A stretch of DNA of 64,000 nt from Desulfocurvus vexinensis DSM 17965 (lineage in GTDB: Bacteria; Desulfobacterota; Desulfovibrionia; Desulfovibrionales; Desulfovibrionaceae): contig NZ_JAEX01000012.1 in NCBI RefSeq assembly GCF_000519125.1, positions 35,590-99,589 of the forward strand, written 5' to 3'. Both the position numbers and the translations under genes were made by a program. Shown one piece after another: positions 9,470 through 18,287 of the stretch (the stretch's first letter is position 1; each line of letters opens with the position of its first letter). A model generated the notes under the pieces. The model was not told where the DNA came from. It made no database searches and was given only the letters and a program-made list of their open reading frames with translations.

Positions 9470-9535
9470 CCGTAGCGCATCTGCCGGGCGCCGGGAGCGA
9501 CATCCTGTGAAGATGCGGTGACGATTTCGCTACGG
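9470..9535 (-). promoter_or_regulatory. structured 5' leader of the chemoreceptor gene
   Basis: On the minus strand, CCGTAGC (9535-9529) pairs with GCTACGG (9476-9470). Directly stacked on it, GCATCT (9516-9511) pairs with AGATGC (9482-9477), and 12 unpaired bases lie on one side only. The element ends 45 bases before the ATG. I do not recognise a known riboswitch class; the c-di-GMP-I core is absent. Confidence 0.35.
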
Positions 9536-9648
9536 AGCCTGGCGGGCAAGGCGATTTCGGCGCCCGCCCGGGCGGGGGCGCGGGCGGCGGCCCTGCGCCG
9601 GGTGACGCCCCGGTGACGGCCTGGCGGCCTGGCGGGCCGCCCCGGGCG

Positions 9649-9676
9649 TTGACTTGAGGCCCAAAGAGTTCATACT
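9649..9676 (+). promoter_or_regulatory. putative sigma-70 promoter of lutABC
   Basis: TTGACT (9649-9654), 16-base spacer, CATACT (9671-9676). A start site near 9683 would leave a leader of only about 13 bases, which still contains the GGAG ribosome binding site. Confidence 0.55.
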
Positions 9677-9695
9677 CCCGGGCCTTGGAGCGCCG

Positions 9696-10424
9696 ATGAC
9701 ACACGCAAGCCTTTTCATTCCCTGCCTGGTGGAGCAGTTCATGCCCGAGGCGGGCGAGGCCGCCGCGCGGGTGCTGGCCCGGGCGGGCGTCCGGGTGGAC
9801 TGCCCCCGGGGCCAGACCTGCTGCGGCCAGCCGCTGTACAAGTCCGGCCACGGCGACCAGGCCCGGGCCCTGGCCCTGCGGTTCCTGCGCCTGTTCGCAC
9901 AGGCCGAGGCCGTGGTCGCGCCCTCGGGCTCGTGCGTGCACATGGTGCGCGCGGTCTACCCCGGGCTGCTGGCCGACGACCCTGCGGCCCACGCCGAGGC
10001 CCTGGCCCTGGGGGCGCGGACCTTCGAGCTGACGGAATTCCTGGTGCGCCGCCTGGGGGTGACCGACCTGGGGGCGCATTTCGCGGGCACCGTGGCCTAC
10101 CACGATTCCTGCCAGGTGGGCCGGGCCCTGGGCGTGCGCGCCGAGCCGCTGGCCCTCTTGCGCGCCGTGAAGGGCCTGACCCTGGCCGAGGTGGCGGACG
10201 CCGACCAGTGCTGCGGCTTCGGCGGGCCCTTCGCCGTACAGTTCGAGACCGTGTCCGCCGCGCTTTTGGGCGACAAGCTGGACGCCCTGGCCGCCAGCGG
10301 CGCCACGGCCCTGACCGCCGCCGAGCCGAGCTGCCTGCTGCACCTGCGCGGCGGCCTGCAAAAGCGCGGGCTGGACCTGCCCGTTGTGCATATCGCCCAG
10401 ATCCTGGCCTCGGAGGCGCCATGA
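9696..10424 (+). CDS. lutA: lactate utilization protein LutA (cysteine-rich CCG-domain subunit)
   Basis: 242 aa. The ATG at 9696 is preferred to an in-frame upstream start because TTGGAG precedes it and MTHASLFIPCLVEQF matches the family N-terminus. Two CCG domains are visible: TCCGQPLYKSGH (about residue 45) and QCCGFGGPF (about 173), which bind a [4Fe-4S] or heterodisulfide-reductase-like cluster. With LutB and LutC it oxidises L-lactate to pyruvate. The stop overlaps the lutB start (ATGA), so translation is coupled. Confidence 0.88.
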   Translation: MTHASLFIPCLVEQFMPEAGEAAARVLARAGVRVDCPRGQTCCGQPLYKSGHGDQARALALRFLRLFAQAEAVVAPSGSCVHMVRAVYPGLLADDPAAHAEALALGARTFELTEFLVRRLGVTDLGAHFAGTVAYHDSCQVGRALGVRAEPLALLRAVKGLTLAEVADADQCCGFGGPFAVQFETVSAALLGDKLDALAASGATALTAAEPSCLLHLRGGLQKRGLDLPVVHIAQILASEAP

Positions 10425-11875
10425 GCCCGCAGACCCCCTTTCGCGCCGCCGCCGCTGCGGCCCTGGCCGACGCCCGGCTGCGCGCGACCCTGAAAAGCGC
10501 CGTGGCCGTGTTTCGCGGCAACCGCGCCCGGGGCCTGGCCCTGCTGCCCGAGGCCGAGTTCGAGGCCCTGCGCGAGCGTGCCGCCGAGGTCCGTCGCCGC
10601 TGCCTGCGCTCGCTGCCCGCGCTGCTGGAGCGCCTGGAGCACAACGTGGTCGCCCTGGGCGGGCACGTCCACTGGGCGCGCACCGGCGCCGAGGCCAACG
10701 CGATCGTGGCGGACATCGCCGCCGCCGAGGGCGTACGCCTGGCCGTCAAGGGCAAGTCCATGGTCACCGAGGAGACGGGCCTGAACGCCGCCCTCGAAGC
10801 CCGGGGCGTGGAAGTGGTGGAGACCGACCTGGGCGAGTGGATCGTCCAGCTCGCGGGCGAGAAGCCTTCGCACATCGTGGCCCCGGCCATGCACAAGGAC
10901 CGTCGCGAGGTCTCCGAGCTGTTCCACGCCCACCTGGGCGAGCCCCTGTCCGACGACATCCCCGAACTGACCCTCATGGCCCGCCGCGCCCTGCGCGCCA
11001 AGTTCCTGGCCGCCGACATGGGCATCACCGGCGCCAACATGGCCGTGGCCGAGACCGGCAGCCTCGTCCTCGTGGAGAACGAGGGCAACATCCGCATGAG
11101 CACCACCCTGCCGCGCGTCCACGTCGCCGTCATGAGCATCGAGAAGGTCGTGGCCACCCTGGACGACATGGCCGCCCTGCTGGCCGTGCTGCCGCGCAGT
11201 TGCACCGGGCAGACCCTGTCGTCGTATACCTCGGTCCTCTCCGGGCCGCGTCGCCCGGGCCAGGCCGACGGGGCCCGTGCCTTCCACCTTGTGCTGCTGG
11301 ACAACGGGCGCTCGGGCATCGTGGCCGACCCGGCCATGCGCGACGTGCTGGCCTGCATTCGCTGCGGGGCCTGCATCAACGTCTGCCCGGTCTACGCCCA
11401 GGTGGGCGGACACAGCTACGGCTCGGCCTACTGCGGACCCATGGGCTCGCTGCTGGCGCCGCTTTTGGCCCGCGCCCAGGGCGACCCCGGGGCTGCGGCC
11501 CTGGCCGAGCTGCCCTTTGCCTGCACCACCTGCGGGGCCTGCGCCGCGGTCTGCCCCGTGCGTATCGACCATCCGCCCCTTTTGCTGGAGCTGCGCCGCC
11601 GCGCTGCCGCCGCGCCACAGACCGCCGCCCTGGCGCCCCTGGGCCCGCGCGCCGCCGCCGCCTTTGCCCGGCTGGCCGCGCGGCCCGGGCTGTGGCGCGC
11701 CGCCGCCGCCGCCGCCCGCACCCTGGACCCCGGCCTGCGCCTGGCCCGCTGCCTGCCCGGCGTGGGCGCGGCCATCGCCCTGTGGGCCCGCAGCCGCAGG
11801 CCCCCGCGCCTGTGCAAGCCGTTTTCCGCCCGCTGGGGCCGCCTGCGGCGCACCCTGGAGGACCACCATGGCTGA
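10421..11875 (+). CDS. lutB: lactate utilization iron-sulfur protein LutB
   Basis: 484 aa, starting inside the lutA stop. The N-terminal LUD domain (about 40-310) shows VKGKSMVTEETGLN and GITGANMAVAETGSLVLVE. Two ferredoxin-type [4Fe-4S] motifs follow: CIRCGACINVCPVY and CTTCGACAAVCPVRI. It passes electrons within the LutABC lactate dehydrogenase complex, probably to the quinone pool. Length fits the family. It overlaps lutC by eight bases. Confidence 0.9.
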   Translation: MSPQTPFRAAAAAALADARLRATLKSAVAVFRGNRARGLALLPEAEFEALRERAAEVRRRCLRSLPALLERLEHNVVALGGHVHWARTGAEANAIVADIAAAEGVRLAVKGKSMVTEETGLNAALEARGVEVVETDLGEWIVQLAGEKPSHIVAPAMHKDRREVSELFHAHLGEPLSDDIPELTLMARRALRAKFLAADMGITGANMAVAETGSLVLVENEGNIRMSTTLPRVHVAVMSIEKVVATLDDMAALLAVLPRSCTGQTLSSYTSVLSGPRRPGQADGARAFHLVLLDNGRSGIVADPAMRDVLACIRCGACINVCPVYAQVGGHSYGSAYCGPMGSLLAPLLARAQGDPGAAALAELPFACTTCGACAAVCPVRIDHPPLLLELRRRAAAAPQTAALAPLGPRAAAAFARLAARPGLWRAAAAAARTLDPGLRLARCLPGVGAAIALWARSRRPPRLCKPFSARWGRLRRTLEDHHG

Positions 11876-12542
11876 CGCCCGCAGCGAAATCCTCATGGCC
11901 CTGCGCCTGGCCTTGACCGACTGCCCTGACCCCGGGCCCGCGCCCCGGCCCGGGGCCAGCGAGGCCTTCGGCCCCGACGATCCGGCGGCCCTGGCCGCAG
12001 CCTGCGCGCGCTGCGGCGTGCGCCTGCTGCCCGTGCCCGACTGGGCCGGGGCCCGCGCCGCCGTGGCCGGGCTGCTGCGCGAGCTCGGCGTGCGCAGCGC
12101 CGCCATCCAGGACCACCCCGACCTCGCGCCCCTGGACCTGCCCGGCCTGTGCGCCACCCTGGGCGTCGAGGTCATCCCCGTCCGCGAAGAGTCCATCCGC
12201 GACCTGGCCCGGGCCGACATCGGCATCACCTCGGCCCTGGGCCTGCTGGCCGAGTCGGGGTCCATCCTCGTGGCCGCCGGGGCCGACGCGCCGCGCAGCA
12301 TCTCGCTGTTGCCCGAAACCCACCTCGCTGTGGTGCCCCCGGGGCGCACCGTGCCGGGCATCGCCAACCTCGCGCCCCTGCTGCGCGCCCTGGCCGACGC
12401 CCAGGGCCACCTGCCCTCGGCCCTGCACGCCATCACCGGCCCCAGCTCCACAGGCGACATCGAGATGGTCGTGGTCAAGGGCGTCCACGGCCCGGTGCGC
12501 GTGGCGGTGGTGGCCGTGGGCCTGGAGGGCGGCGCAGGCTAG
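11868..12542 (+). CDS. lutC: lactate utilization protein LutC (LUD domain)
   Basis: 224 aa LUD-domain protein. The core motif DIGITSALGLLAESGSI and the closing GPSSTGDIEMVVVKGVHGP are typical of LutC/YkgG. Third and last gene of the lutABC operon; its ATG lies within the end of lutB. A bidirectional terminator follows. No regulator of the LutR type is seen next to it. Confidence 0.9.
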   Translation: MADARSEILMALRLALTDCPDPGPAPRPGASEAFGPDDPAALAAACARCGVRLLPVPDWAGARAAVAGLLRELGVRSAAIQDHPDLAPLDLPGLCATLGVEVIPVREESIRDLARADIGITSALGLLAESGSILVAAGADAPRSISLLPETHLAVVPPGRTVPGIANLAPLLRALADAQGHLPSALHAITGPSSTGDIEMVVVKGVHGPVRVAVVAVGLEGGAG

Positions 12543-12586
12543 GCGCGGGGGCTGCGGCCCCCCCTGGTGCCGGGCCCGCAACGAAA

Positions 12587-12627
12587 ACGGCCTCCCCGCG
12601 CGCTGGCGCAGGGAGGCCGTCTTGTTT
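12587..12627. terminator. bidirectional terminator between lutC and thiC
   Basis: ACGGCCTCCC (12587-12596) pairs with GGGAGGCCGT (12611-12620). CTTGTTT follows on the plus strand and TTTCG on the minus strand. The two flanking genes converge here. Confidence 0.75.
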
Positions 12628-12655
12628 CCGGCTCGCGGGAGGGCTGGCCCCCGGG

Positions 12656-13927
12656 CTATTTCTTGAAGTCGCGCAGCATCTTCACGGCGCAGTACTCGCC
12701 GCACATGGCGCATTCCTCGCGGTCGGCGTGGGCCTGGCGGCGGTGGCGGACCATGGGCGGGTCCAGGGCCAGGTCGGCCATGGCCTTCCAGTCCAGGGCC
12801 GCGCGGGCGCGCGAGATGTCCAGGTCGCGGCGTACGGCCAGGGGACGGCCCAGGGCGTTTTCCGCGCTCTGGGCGGCGATGCGCGAGGCCAGCACGCCCT
12901 GGCGCACGTCCTCGCCGTCGGGCAGGGTCAGGTGCTCCGCCGGGGTCAGGTAGCACAGGAAGTCCGCCCCGAAGTAGGCGGCCATGGCCCCGCCGATGGC
13001 CCCGGCGATGTGGTCGTAGCCCGGGGCGCTGTCGGTGGTCAGCGGGCCGAGGACGTAGAGCGGCGCGCCGTGGCACAGGCGCTTGATGCCCTGGATCTGG
13101 GCCTGCACCTGGTGCAGCGGCACATGCCCGGGGCCCTCGATCATCACCTGCACCCCGCGCGCCCAGGCCCGGCGGGTCAGCTCGGCCAGCACCACGACCT
13201 CTTCCCACTGCGCGGGGTCGCCCGCGTCGCAGCCCGCGCCCGGGCGCATTCCGTCGCCCAGGGACAGGGTCACGTTGTGGCGCACGGCGATGTCCAGCAG
13301 CTGGTCGTAGTGCGTGAGCAGCGGGTTTTCCTGATTGTGGGTCTTCATCCAGCGCACGGTGATGGACCCGCCGCGCGAGACCACGCCCAGCACGCGCCCG
13401 GCCTCTTCCACCAGGGCCGCCGCGCGGCGGGTCACCCCGCAATGCACGGTCATGAAGTCCACGCCCTGCTCGGCCTGGCGCTCGATTTCCTCCAGCAGTT
13501 CCTGGGCGCTGAAGCTGGCGGGGTCCTCCTTGGCGCGGATGTACTTCTGCACGCAGCCGTAGAGCGGCACTGTGCCCAGGGGCAGGGGGCTCGCGGCCAG
13601 CATTGCGGCGCGGATGGCGTCCAGATCGCCGCCGGTGGACAGGTCCATGACCGTGTGCGCGCCGCTGGCCTCGGCGATCTGGAGCTTCAGGATTTCCTTG
13701 TCCGGGGCCTCCACGAAGGGCGAGGTGCCGATGTTGGCGTTGACCTTCACCGTGGCGGGCTGGCCGACCAGGGTCGGCAGGACCCCGGCGTGGGCCGGGT
13801 TGGCCAAGAGCACCATGGTGCCGTCGGCGATGGCCTGGCGGATCAGTTCGGGTTCCAGGGCTTCGCGCTTGGCCAGCGCGGGCAGGTGCTCGTCCAGAAG
13901 TCGCGTGAGAACGGGATTGTTTGGCAT
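12656..13927 (-). CDS. thiC: phosphomethylpyrimidine synthase ThiC
   Basis: 423 aa radical SAM enzyme that turns aminoimidazole ribotide into the hydroxymethylpyrimidine phosphate of thiamine. Seen: NANIGTSP, the substrate/metal-site region MIEGPGHVPLH, and the C-terminal cluster CAMCGEYC that binds [4Fe-4S]. Length is that of the short bacterial form without the extra N-terminal domain. The ATG lies 9 bases after the lgt stop. No TPP riboswitch is seen upstream of thiC or lgt. Confidence 0.95.
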   Translation of the reverse strand: MPNNPVLTRLLDEHLPALAKREALEPELIRQAIADGTMVLLANPAHAGVLPTLVGQPATVKVNANIGTSPFVEAPDKEILKLQIAEASGAHTVMDLSTGGDLDAIRAAMLAASPLPLGTVPLYGCVQKYIRAKEDPASFSAQELLEEIERQAEQGVDFMTVHCGVTRRAAALVEEAGRVLGVVSRGGSITVRWMKTHNQENPLLTHYDQLLDIAVRHNVTLSLGDGMRPGAGCDAGDPAQWEEVVVLAELTRRAWARGVQVMIEGPGHVPLHQVQAQIQGIKRLCHGAPLYVLGPLTTDSAPGYDHIAGAIGGAMAAYFGADFLCYLTPAEHLTLPDGEDVRQGVLASRIAAQSAENALGRPLAVRRDLDISRARAALDWKAMADLALDPPMVRHRRQAHADREECAMCGEYCAVKMLRDFKK

Positions 13928-13936
13928 GGCCTCGAA

Positions 13937-14743
13937 TTATGTTGCGGGTTGGCGCGGGCCCCGGGAATAGGCCCGCCAGAGCAGGAAGACCCCGTACAGG
14001 GCCAGGGGGATGGACAGGAGCTGGCCCATGGTCAGCCCGCCCGTCAACAGGCCCAGATGGGCGTCGGGCTCGCGGAAGAACTCCACCGCGAAGCGGAACG
14101 TCCCGTATCCGGCGGCGAACAGCCCCGACACGGCGCCCTCGGGGCGCCTGCGTGCGGAGAACCACCAGCACAGGGCGAACAGCACGACGCCCTCCAGGGC
14201 GAATTCATAGAGCTGGGAGGGGTGGCGCGGGTAGGGCCCGGCCTCCCAGCCCGGGAAGATCATGGCCCAGGGCGCGTCGCTCACGCGGCCCCACAGCTCG
14301 CCGTTGATGAAGTTGCCGATGCGCCCGGCCCCCAGGCCCAGGGGCACCAGCGGGGCGATGAAGTCCGACACGGCGAAAAAGCTTTTGCCCGCGCGCCGGG
14401 CAAAGAGCCAGAAGCAGACGAGCACCCCCAGCAGCCCGCCGTGGAAGGACATGCCGCCCTCCCACAGTCGTACGATGCGCAGCGGGTCGGCCAGGTAGGC
14501 CATGGGCTCGTAGAAGACCACGTAGCCCAGCCGCCCGCCCAGGATGACCCCGAGCATGAGCAGCGCCACCAGGTCGTCCACCTGGGTCCCGCTCCAGCCC
14601 GAGCCGGGGCGCGAGGCGCGCCAACGCCCCAGCCCCCAGCCGCCCAGGAAGCCGATCATGTACATCAGCCCGTACCAGCGCACGGCCAGCGGACCGACGG
14701 CCACGGCCACGGGGTCGAAATGGGGGAAGGTCAGGGCGAGCAT
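13937..14743 (-). CDS. lgt: prolipoprotein diacylglyceryl transferase Lgt
   Basis: 268 aa inner-membrane enzyme with about seven hydrophobic segments that adds diacylglycerol to the lipobox cysteine of prolipoproteins. The family signature [14 protein letters not shown] and the SFHGG loop are present. The internal ATG at 14743, giving [14 protein letters not shown], is chosen over an upstream in-frame start because it matches the family N-terminus and follows a GGAG. Likely cotranscribed with thiC. Confidence 0.93.
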   Translation of the reverse strand: MLALTFPHFDPVAVAVGPLAVRWYGLMYMIGFLGGWGLGRWRASRPGSGWSGTQVDDLVALLMLGVILGGRLGYVVFYEPMAYLADPLRIVRLWEGGMSFHGGLLGVLVCFWLFARRAGKSFFAVSDFIAPLVPLGLGAGRIGNFINGELWGRVSDAPWAMIFPGWEAGPYPRHPSQLYEFALEGVVLFALCWWFSARRRPEGAVSGLFAAGYGTFRFAVEFFREPDAHLGLLTGGLTMGQLLSIPLALYGVFLLWRAYSRGPRQPAT

Positions 14744-14872
14744 GGGCGGCTCCGGCGGGGCGGGCGGGCTGACGGTTGTAGAAGTCCTGTTCGCGGGGTG
14801 CGAACTGCGGCGGGCTGGCGGCGCAGACAAGCCGGGGCCCGCCGACGGGGGCAGGCGCCCGGCGGCGGCGCG

Positions 14873-15403
14873 CTAGGCGTCCTGGGCCATCCAGCGGCCC
14901 ACGGCGGCGGCCTCCTCCTTCCAGCCCCCGGAGAACCGCAGGGCCAGGAACTCCAGGAACACGCAGTCCAGGAAGGCCAGCCCGCGCTCCATGAGGTACA
15001 TCTTTTCCAGGAAGGCCGAGTCGGGGTCTTCGCCCTCCTCGCGCCGGGTTTCCACCTTGGGGGTCTTGAAGGACGACAGGCTGAAGTCCTCGGCCTTGAG
15101 GGTCGCGGTCCACTGCTCGGCGTCGGCCTCGATGCGCACCAGGGCCTTGGAGACCTTCTTGCCCATGGCCAGCCCGATCTTGGCCTCGCGCAGCTCGCTG
15201 AGTAGCCCGCTGACCGAGGTCGTCTCCTTGGCGTCGCCCTCCCCGCCGGTGACGGACACGCGCTGCTCCATGAACAGCGCAAAGGGTTCGCCGGAGTCGG
15301 CCTTGAAGCGCCCGGCCTGCGACTCGCTCTTGTACCACATCCAGGTCAGGAACTCCTGGCCCAGCACGATGTCCGTCATTTCCCCGAGATATGCGTGTTC
15401 CAT
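14873..15403 (-). CDS. protein resembling the C-terminal half of RdgC
   Basis: 176 aa, ATG at 15401-15403, eleven bases after the rdgC-like gene, so probably one operon. I see no sure family match. However, the order of features resembles the C-terminal half of E. coli RdgC: FLTWMWYKSE near the start, a SELREAKIGLAMGKKVSKAL helix, then a beta pair and a closing helix near LEFLALRFSGG. That suggests a two-gene RdgC. Otherwise hypothetical. Confidence 0.5.
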   Translation of the reverse strand: MEHAYLGEMTDIVLGQEFLTWMWYKSESQAGRFKADSGEPFALFMEQRVSVTGGEGDAKETTSVSGLLSELREAKIGLAMGKKVSKALVRIEADAEQWTATLKAEDFSLSSFKTPKVETRREEGEDPDSAFLEKMYLMERGLAFLDCVFLEFLALRFSGGWKEEAAAVGRWMAQDA

Positions 15404-15414
15404 GCGCCCTCCGG

Positions 15415-16032
15415 CTAGACGAAGATGGTCGGTTCAAGGTCTTCCAGGGCGCTGGCGCGCTCCTCGCCCAGCCGGGCCAGGGCCTGGTAGTAGGGCGTCA
15501 TGGGCTCCAGGTGCAGGTCGAAGGTCATGGTGAACATGTCCTCGAACAGCGCGCGCAGCTTGCTCTGGATGGAGGCCAGGTAGACCACGCCGCTGGTGGT
15601 GTTCCAGACCACGTCGAACTGCGCGGGGATGGGCAGGGTCCGGGCCATGAGCCGCAGCTTGGTCTGCTCCTTAAGCTCGGTCTTGCGGTCGCGCGAGACA
15701 TAGGCCTTGCCCTTGGTCTGCTCCATGCGCGCCATCTCGTCGGCCAGGGCCAGGGCCAGGTGCTTCTTGAACACCGCCGGGGAGACGCGCCGCGTATCCA
15801 GGCGCAGGCCCATGGTGATGAATTCGCCCTTCTGCGGCGGGGCCGTGCGCCAGTCGGCGTCGAGCATGTCGTCGAAGGCCACCCAGCCGAAGGAGCGCTC
15901 ATCGGACGTGTGGTCGATGTCCTTGAAGGCGTTGCGGCGCAGCCGGTCGGCGATCTCGGGCCACAGGGTGTCCGGGATCTCCTCGATGATGCGGTAGCGC
16001 GTGAAGCTCGCGCTGGCGGAAAGAAAGCCCAC
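15415..16032 (-). CDS. rdgC: recombination-associated protein RdgC-like
   Basis: 205 aa, GTG start with AGGAG eight bases upstream. The pattern is that of the RdgC N-terminal half: SASFTRYRI, a FGWVAF strand, the long charged helix with MARMEQTKGKAYVSRDRKTE, and LMARTLPIPAQFDVVW. RdgC rings bind double-stranded DNA and restrain RecA loading. E. coli RdgC is 303 aa in one chain; here the remaining third may be the next gene. Functional equivalence is inferred. Confidence 0.65.
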   Translation of the reverse strand: MGFLSASASFTRYRIIEEIPDTLWPEIADRLRRNAFKDIDHTSDERSFGWVAFDDMLDADWRTAPPQKGEFITMGLRLDTRRVSPAVFKKHLALALADEMARMEQTKGKAYVSRDRKTELKEQTKLRLMARTLPIPAQFDVVWNTTSGVVYLASIQSKLRALFEDMFTMTFDLHLEPMTPYYQALARLGEERASALEDLEPTIFV

Positions 16033-16245
16033 GGTGGATTCTCCTTGTTCGTCCGGGCGGGGGAGGGGCGGCGGCCCGGGGCGGGTGCGCCCCCTGGGGC
16101 CCGCCCCTTCCTTACCCTTCGGCGCGCCCGCGGGCAACCCCAAAGCCGGGGCGCGGCCCGGGGCGCGTTGCCGCCGCCCGCGTTTTGCCGTAGCCTGGGG
16201 CTGACCCCTCCCCCCAACCAGGGCCGCGCGCCCGACGGAGCCGCT

Positions 16246-16839
16246 ATGCCCCGCTACAACGGCATCAACCACCTGGCCATGGTCACCGGCGACATGGATG
16301 CCACCGTGCGCTTCTGGCGCGATCTGCTGGGCATGCGCCTGGTGGCGGGCCTGGGCCGCCCGGGCTACCGCCACTACTTCTTCGAGATCGATGGCCGCGA
16401 CATGATCGCCTTCTTCGAATGGCCCGGGGCCCGGCCCCTGGAGATGAAGGACCACGGCGTTCCCGTGCGCGGGCCCGCGGGCTTCGACCATGTGGCCATC
16501 GGCGTGGCCAGCGAGGAGGACCTGCATGAGGTGCGTGCCCTGCTGGCGGCCTCGGGCTGCGAGCCCTCGCCGGTCATCGACCACGGCTTCATCCACTCGG
16601 TCTACTGCTTCGACCCCAACATGATCCCCATCGAATTCTCCTGGGCCGTGCCCGGGGCCGACCCGCGCGCGCGCCCGGTCATGGCCGACAGCGCCCCGGG
16701 CGGCCCCGCCGCCGAAGGCCCGGACCCCCAGCCCGGCCACTGGCCCCCCGCCGGGCCGCAAACCGAGGACGACCGCGAGGTCTACCCCGGCGAAGGCCTG
16801 GAACTGCTCGACCCCGCGCGCAACGCCTGGCGCCGCTGA
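16246..16839 (+). CDS. VOC family (glyoxalase-like) metalloprotein
   Basis: 197 aa. Residues 1-140 form the two beta-alpha-beta-beta-beta units of the vicinal-oxygen-chelate fold: GINHLAMVTGDMDATVRFWR starts the first, FDHVAIGVASEEDLHEV the second. His and Glu residues at the expected metal positions (NHLAMV, FDHVAI, PIEFSW) are visible. The C-terminal 55 residues are a Pro/Asp-rich tail. Substrate unknown: dioxygenase, epimerase or glyoxalase roles are all possible. Divergent from rdgC. Confidence 0.75.
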   Translation: MPRYNGINHLAMVTGDMDATVRFWRDLLGMRLVAGLGRPGYRHYFFEIDGRDMIAFFEWPGARPLEMKDHGVPVRGPAGFDHVAIGVASEEDLHEVRALLAASGCEPSPVIDHGFIHSVYCFDPNMIPIEFSWAVPGADPRARPVMADSAPGGPAAEGPDPQPGHWPPAGPQTEDDREVYPGEGLELLDPARNAWRR

Positions 16840-16869
16840 GGCAGCGGGGGGGCGGCGGAGGCAAGGGAA

Positions 16870-16934
16870 GCGAGAGAGGGGGGCGGGGGAGGCTTTTTCT
16901 GGCGCCAAAAGTCTCCCCCGCCCCCCTCTCTCGC
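16870..16934. repeat. large perfect hairpin with a CTTTTTCTGGCG core
   Basis: A 21-bp arm at 16870-16890 (purine-rich, beginning GCGAGAGAGG) pairs perfectly with 16914-16934. The 23-base loop contains CTTTTTCTGGCGCCAAAAG, nearly the same as the loop of the hairpin at 63958-64000. It follows the VOC gene and may terminate it. The rest of the gap to cydB, up to 17138, is purine-rich and shows no gene. Confidence 0.6.
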
Positions 16935-17138
16935 GCTCTCTCCCCCCACCCCCGCCAAAATGCGCTCTCGCGGGAGGCTTTTGGGCGTCGTGCGCGGGGG
17001 CAGGGAAGAACCCGGAACTGGGGGGCTGTGGGGAGGGGCGAGGCCTTTCGGAGTGGCCGTTGGGAAGGGGAACGGCCTGGGCGCGGGCTTCGGCGAGGAG
17101 CAGCGGGAGGCGGAGAATTTTTTTGGGCCCCGGAATGG

Positions 17139-17174
17139 AACCGGCCTCCCTCGCACGGGCGGGGGAGGCCGGTT
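17139..17174. terminator. hairpin downstream of cydB
   Basis: AACCGGCCTCCC (17139-17150) pairs with GGGAGGCCGGTT (17163-17174). It lies 23 bases past the cydB stop. No real T tract follows on the minus strand, so efficiency is uncertain. Confidence 0.5.
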
Positions 17175-17196
17175 TGGTGTTGGGTGCGGGGCGGGC

Positions 17197-18225
17197 CTAG
17201 TAGGCTTCCTCGTAGTCCAGGTGCTCGTCGGTGATCTTGTGCGAGAAGGTCCGGTAGACCCAGAACTGGTAGGCGATGACGATGGGCACCATGACCAGGG
17301 CCACGCCGAGCATGATCTTCAGGGTCAGCGGGCTGGAGGCCGAGTTGAAGATGGTCATGGACCACCCGGGGTTGAGGGACGAGGGCAGCAGGGCCGGGAA
17401 CAGGCCGACCACGCCGAACATGGTCACGCCGACGATGAACGTGGCGCTGGCCACCCAGGCGCGGACCATCTTCCCCGCGCCCAGGGCCGGGCGGATGGCC
17501 ACCAGGGCCGCCACCGTGCCCACCGGGATGGCCAGCAGCAGCGGGGTCTTCAGGTAGTTGTTGAACAGGACGGTATCCACGGCGGTGTAGGCCAGGAAGA
17601 GCACCGTGCCGATCACGGCGATGGGCCAGGTCTTGATGGCCGTGGCCTGGGCGCGGTCGTGCAGGGCGCCCTGGCTCTTGATGGCCAGCCAGATGGCCCC
17701 GTGCTGCACGAACAGCACCACGAAGACCACCCCGCCCAAGAGGCCGTAGGGGTTGAGCAGTTGCAGCAGCCCTTCCTGGTTCACGCCCTGGGCGTCGATG
17801 GGGATGCCCCGGAAGATGTTGGCAAAAGCCACGCCGAGCAGCAGCGCCGGGGCGAAGGAGCCCACGAAGTGGCAGGCGTCCCACACCTTGCGCCAGGCCT
17901 CGGAGTCCACCTTGGAGCGGAACTCGAAGGACACCCCGCGCAGGATCAGCGCGAACAGCAGCAGGAACAGCGCCGCGTACATGCCCGAGAACAGCACGGC
18001 ATAGGCCGCCGGGAAGGCCGCGAAGGTCACGCCGCCCGCCGTGATCAGCCAGACCTCGTTGCCGTCCCAGAAGGGCCCGGCGGCGTTGTAGATGGTCCGG
18101 CGTTCGGTTTCATTTTTGGCGATGAAGGGCAAAAGCGTGCCCATGCCCAGGTCGAAGCCGTCGAGCATGAAGTATATGGCCCACAGCAAGCCCCACAACA
18201 GGAACCATATGGTTTCGAGAATCAT
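17197..18225 (-). CDS. cydB: cytochrome bd quinol oxidase subunit II
   Basis: 342 aa, multi-spanning membrane protein (about eight or nine helices). The N-terminal LDGFDLGMGTLLPF and PFWDGNEVWLITAGG are CydB signatures. It forms the bd oxidase with CydA, moving electrons from menaquinol to oxygen. It starts 62 bases after cydA in the same direction. Length is in the usual range. Confidence 0.95.
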   Translation of the reverse strand: MILETIWFLLWGLLWAIYFMLDGFDLGMGTLLPFIAKNETERRTIYNAAGPFWDGNEVWLITAGGVTFAAFPAAYAVLFSGMYAALFLLLFALILRGVSFEFRSKVDSEAWRKVWDACHFVGSFAPALLLGVAFANIFRGIPIDAQGVNQEGLLQLLNPYGLLGGVVFVVLFVQHGAIWLAIKSQGALHDRAQATAIKTWPIAVIGTVLFLAYTAVDTVLFNNYLKTPLLLAIPVGTVAALVAIRPALGAGKMVRAWVASATFIVGVTMFGVVGLFPALLPSSLNPGWSMTIFNSASSPLTLKIMLGVALVMVPIVIAYQFWVYRTFSHKITDEHLDYEEAY

Positions 18226-18287
18226 GGTCGCATCCCTCGCTGGTTGCGGTTGTTCCGATGGTCGCCTTGGCTACGCGGGGCGGGGCC

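Noticed and set aside
9470..9535. c-di-GMP-I riboswitch
   Set aside because: The conserved core sequences of the class are absent, although a structured leader is present.
7000..10391. Long minus-strand frame across the MCP and lutA
   Set aside because: Wrong frame for both genes; shows low-complexity Arg/Gly composition.
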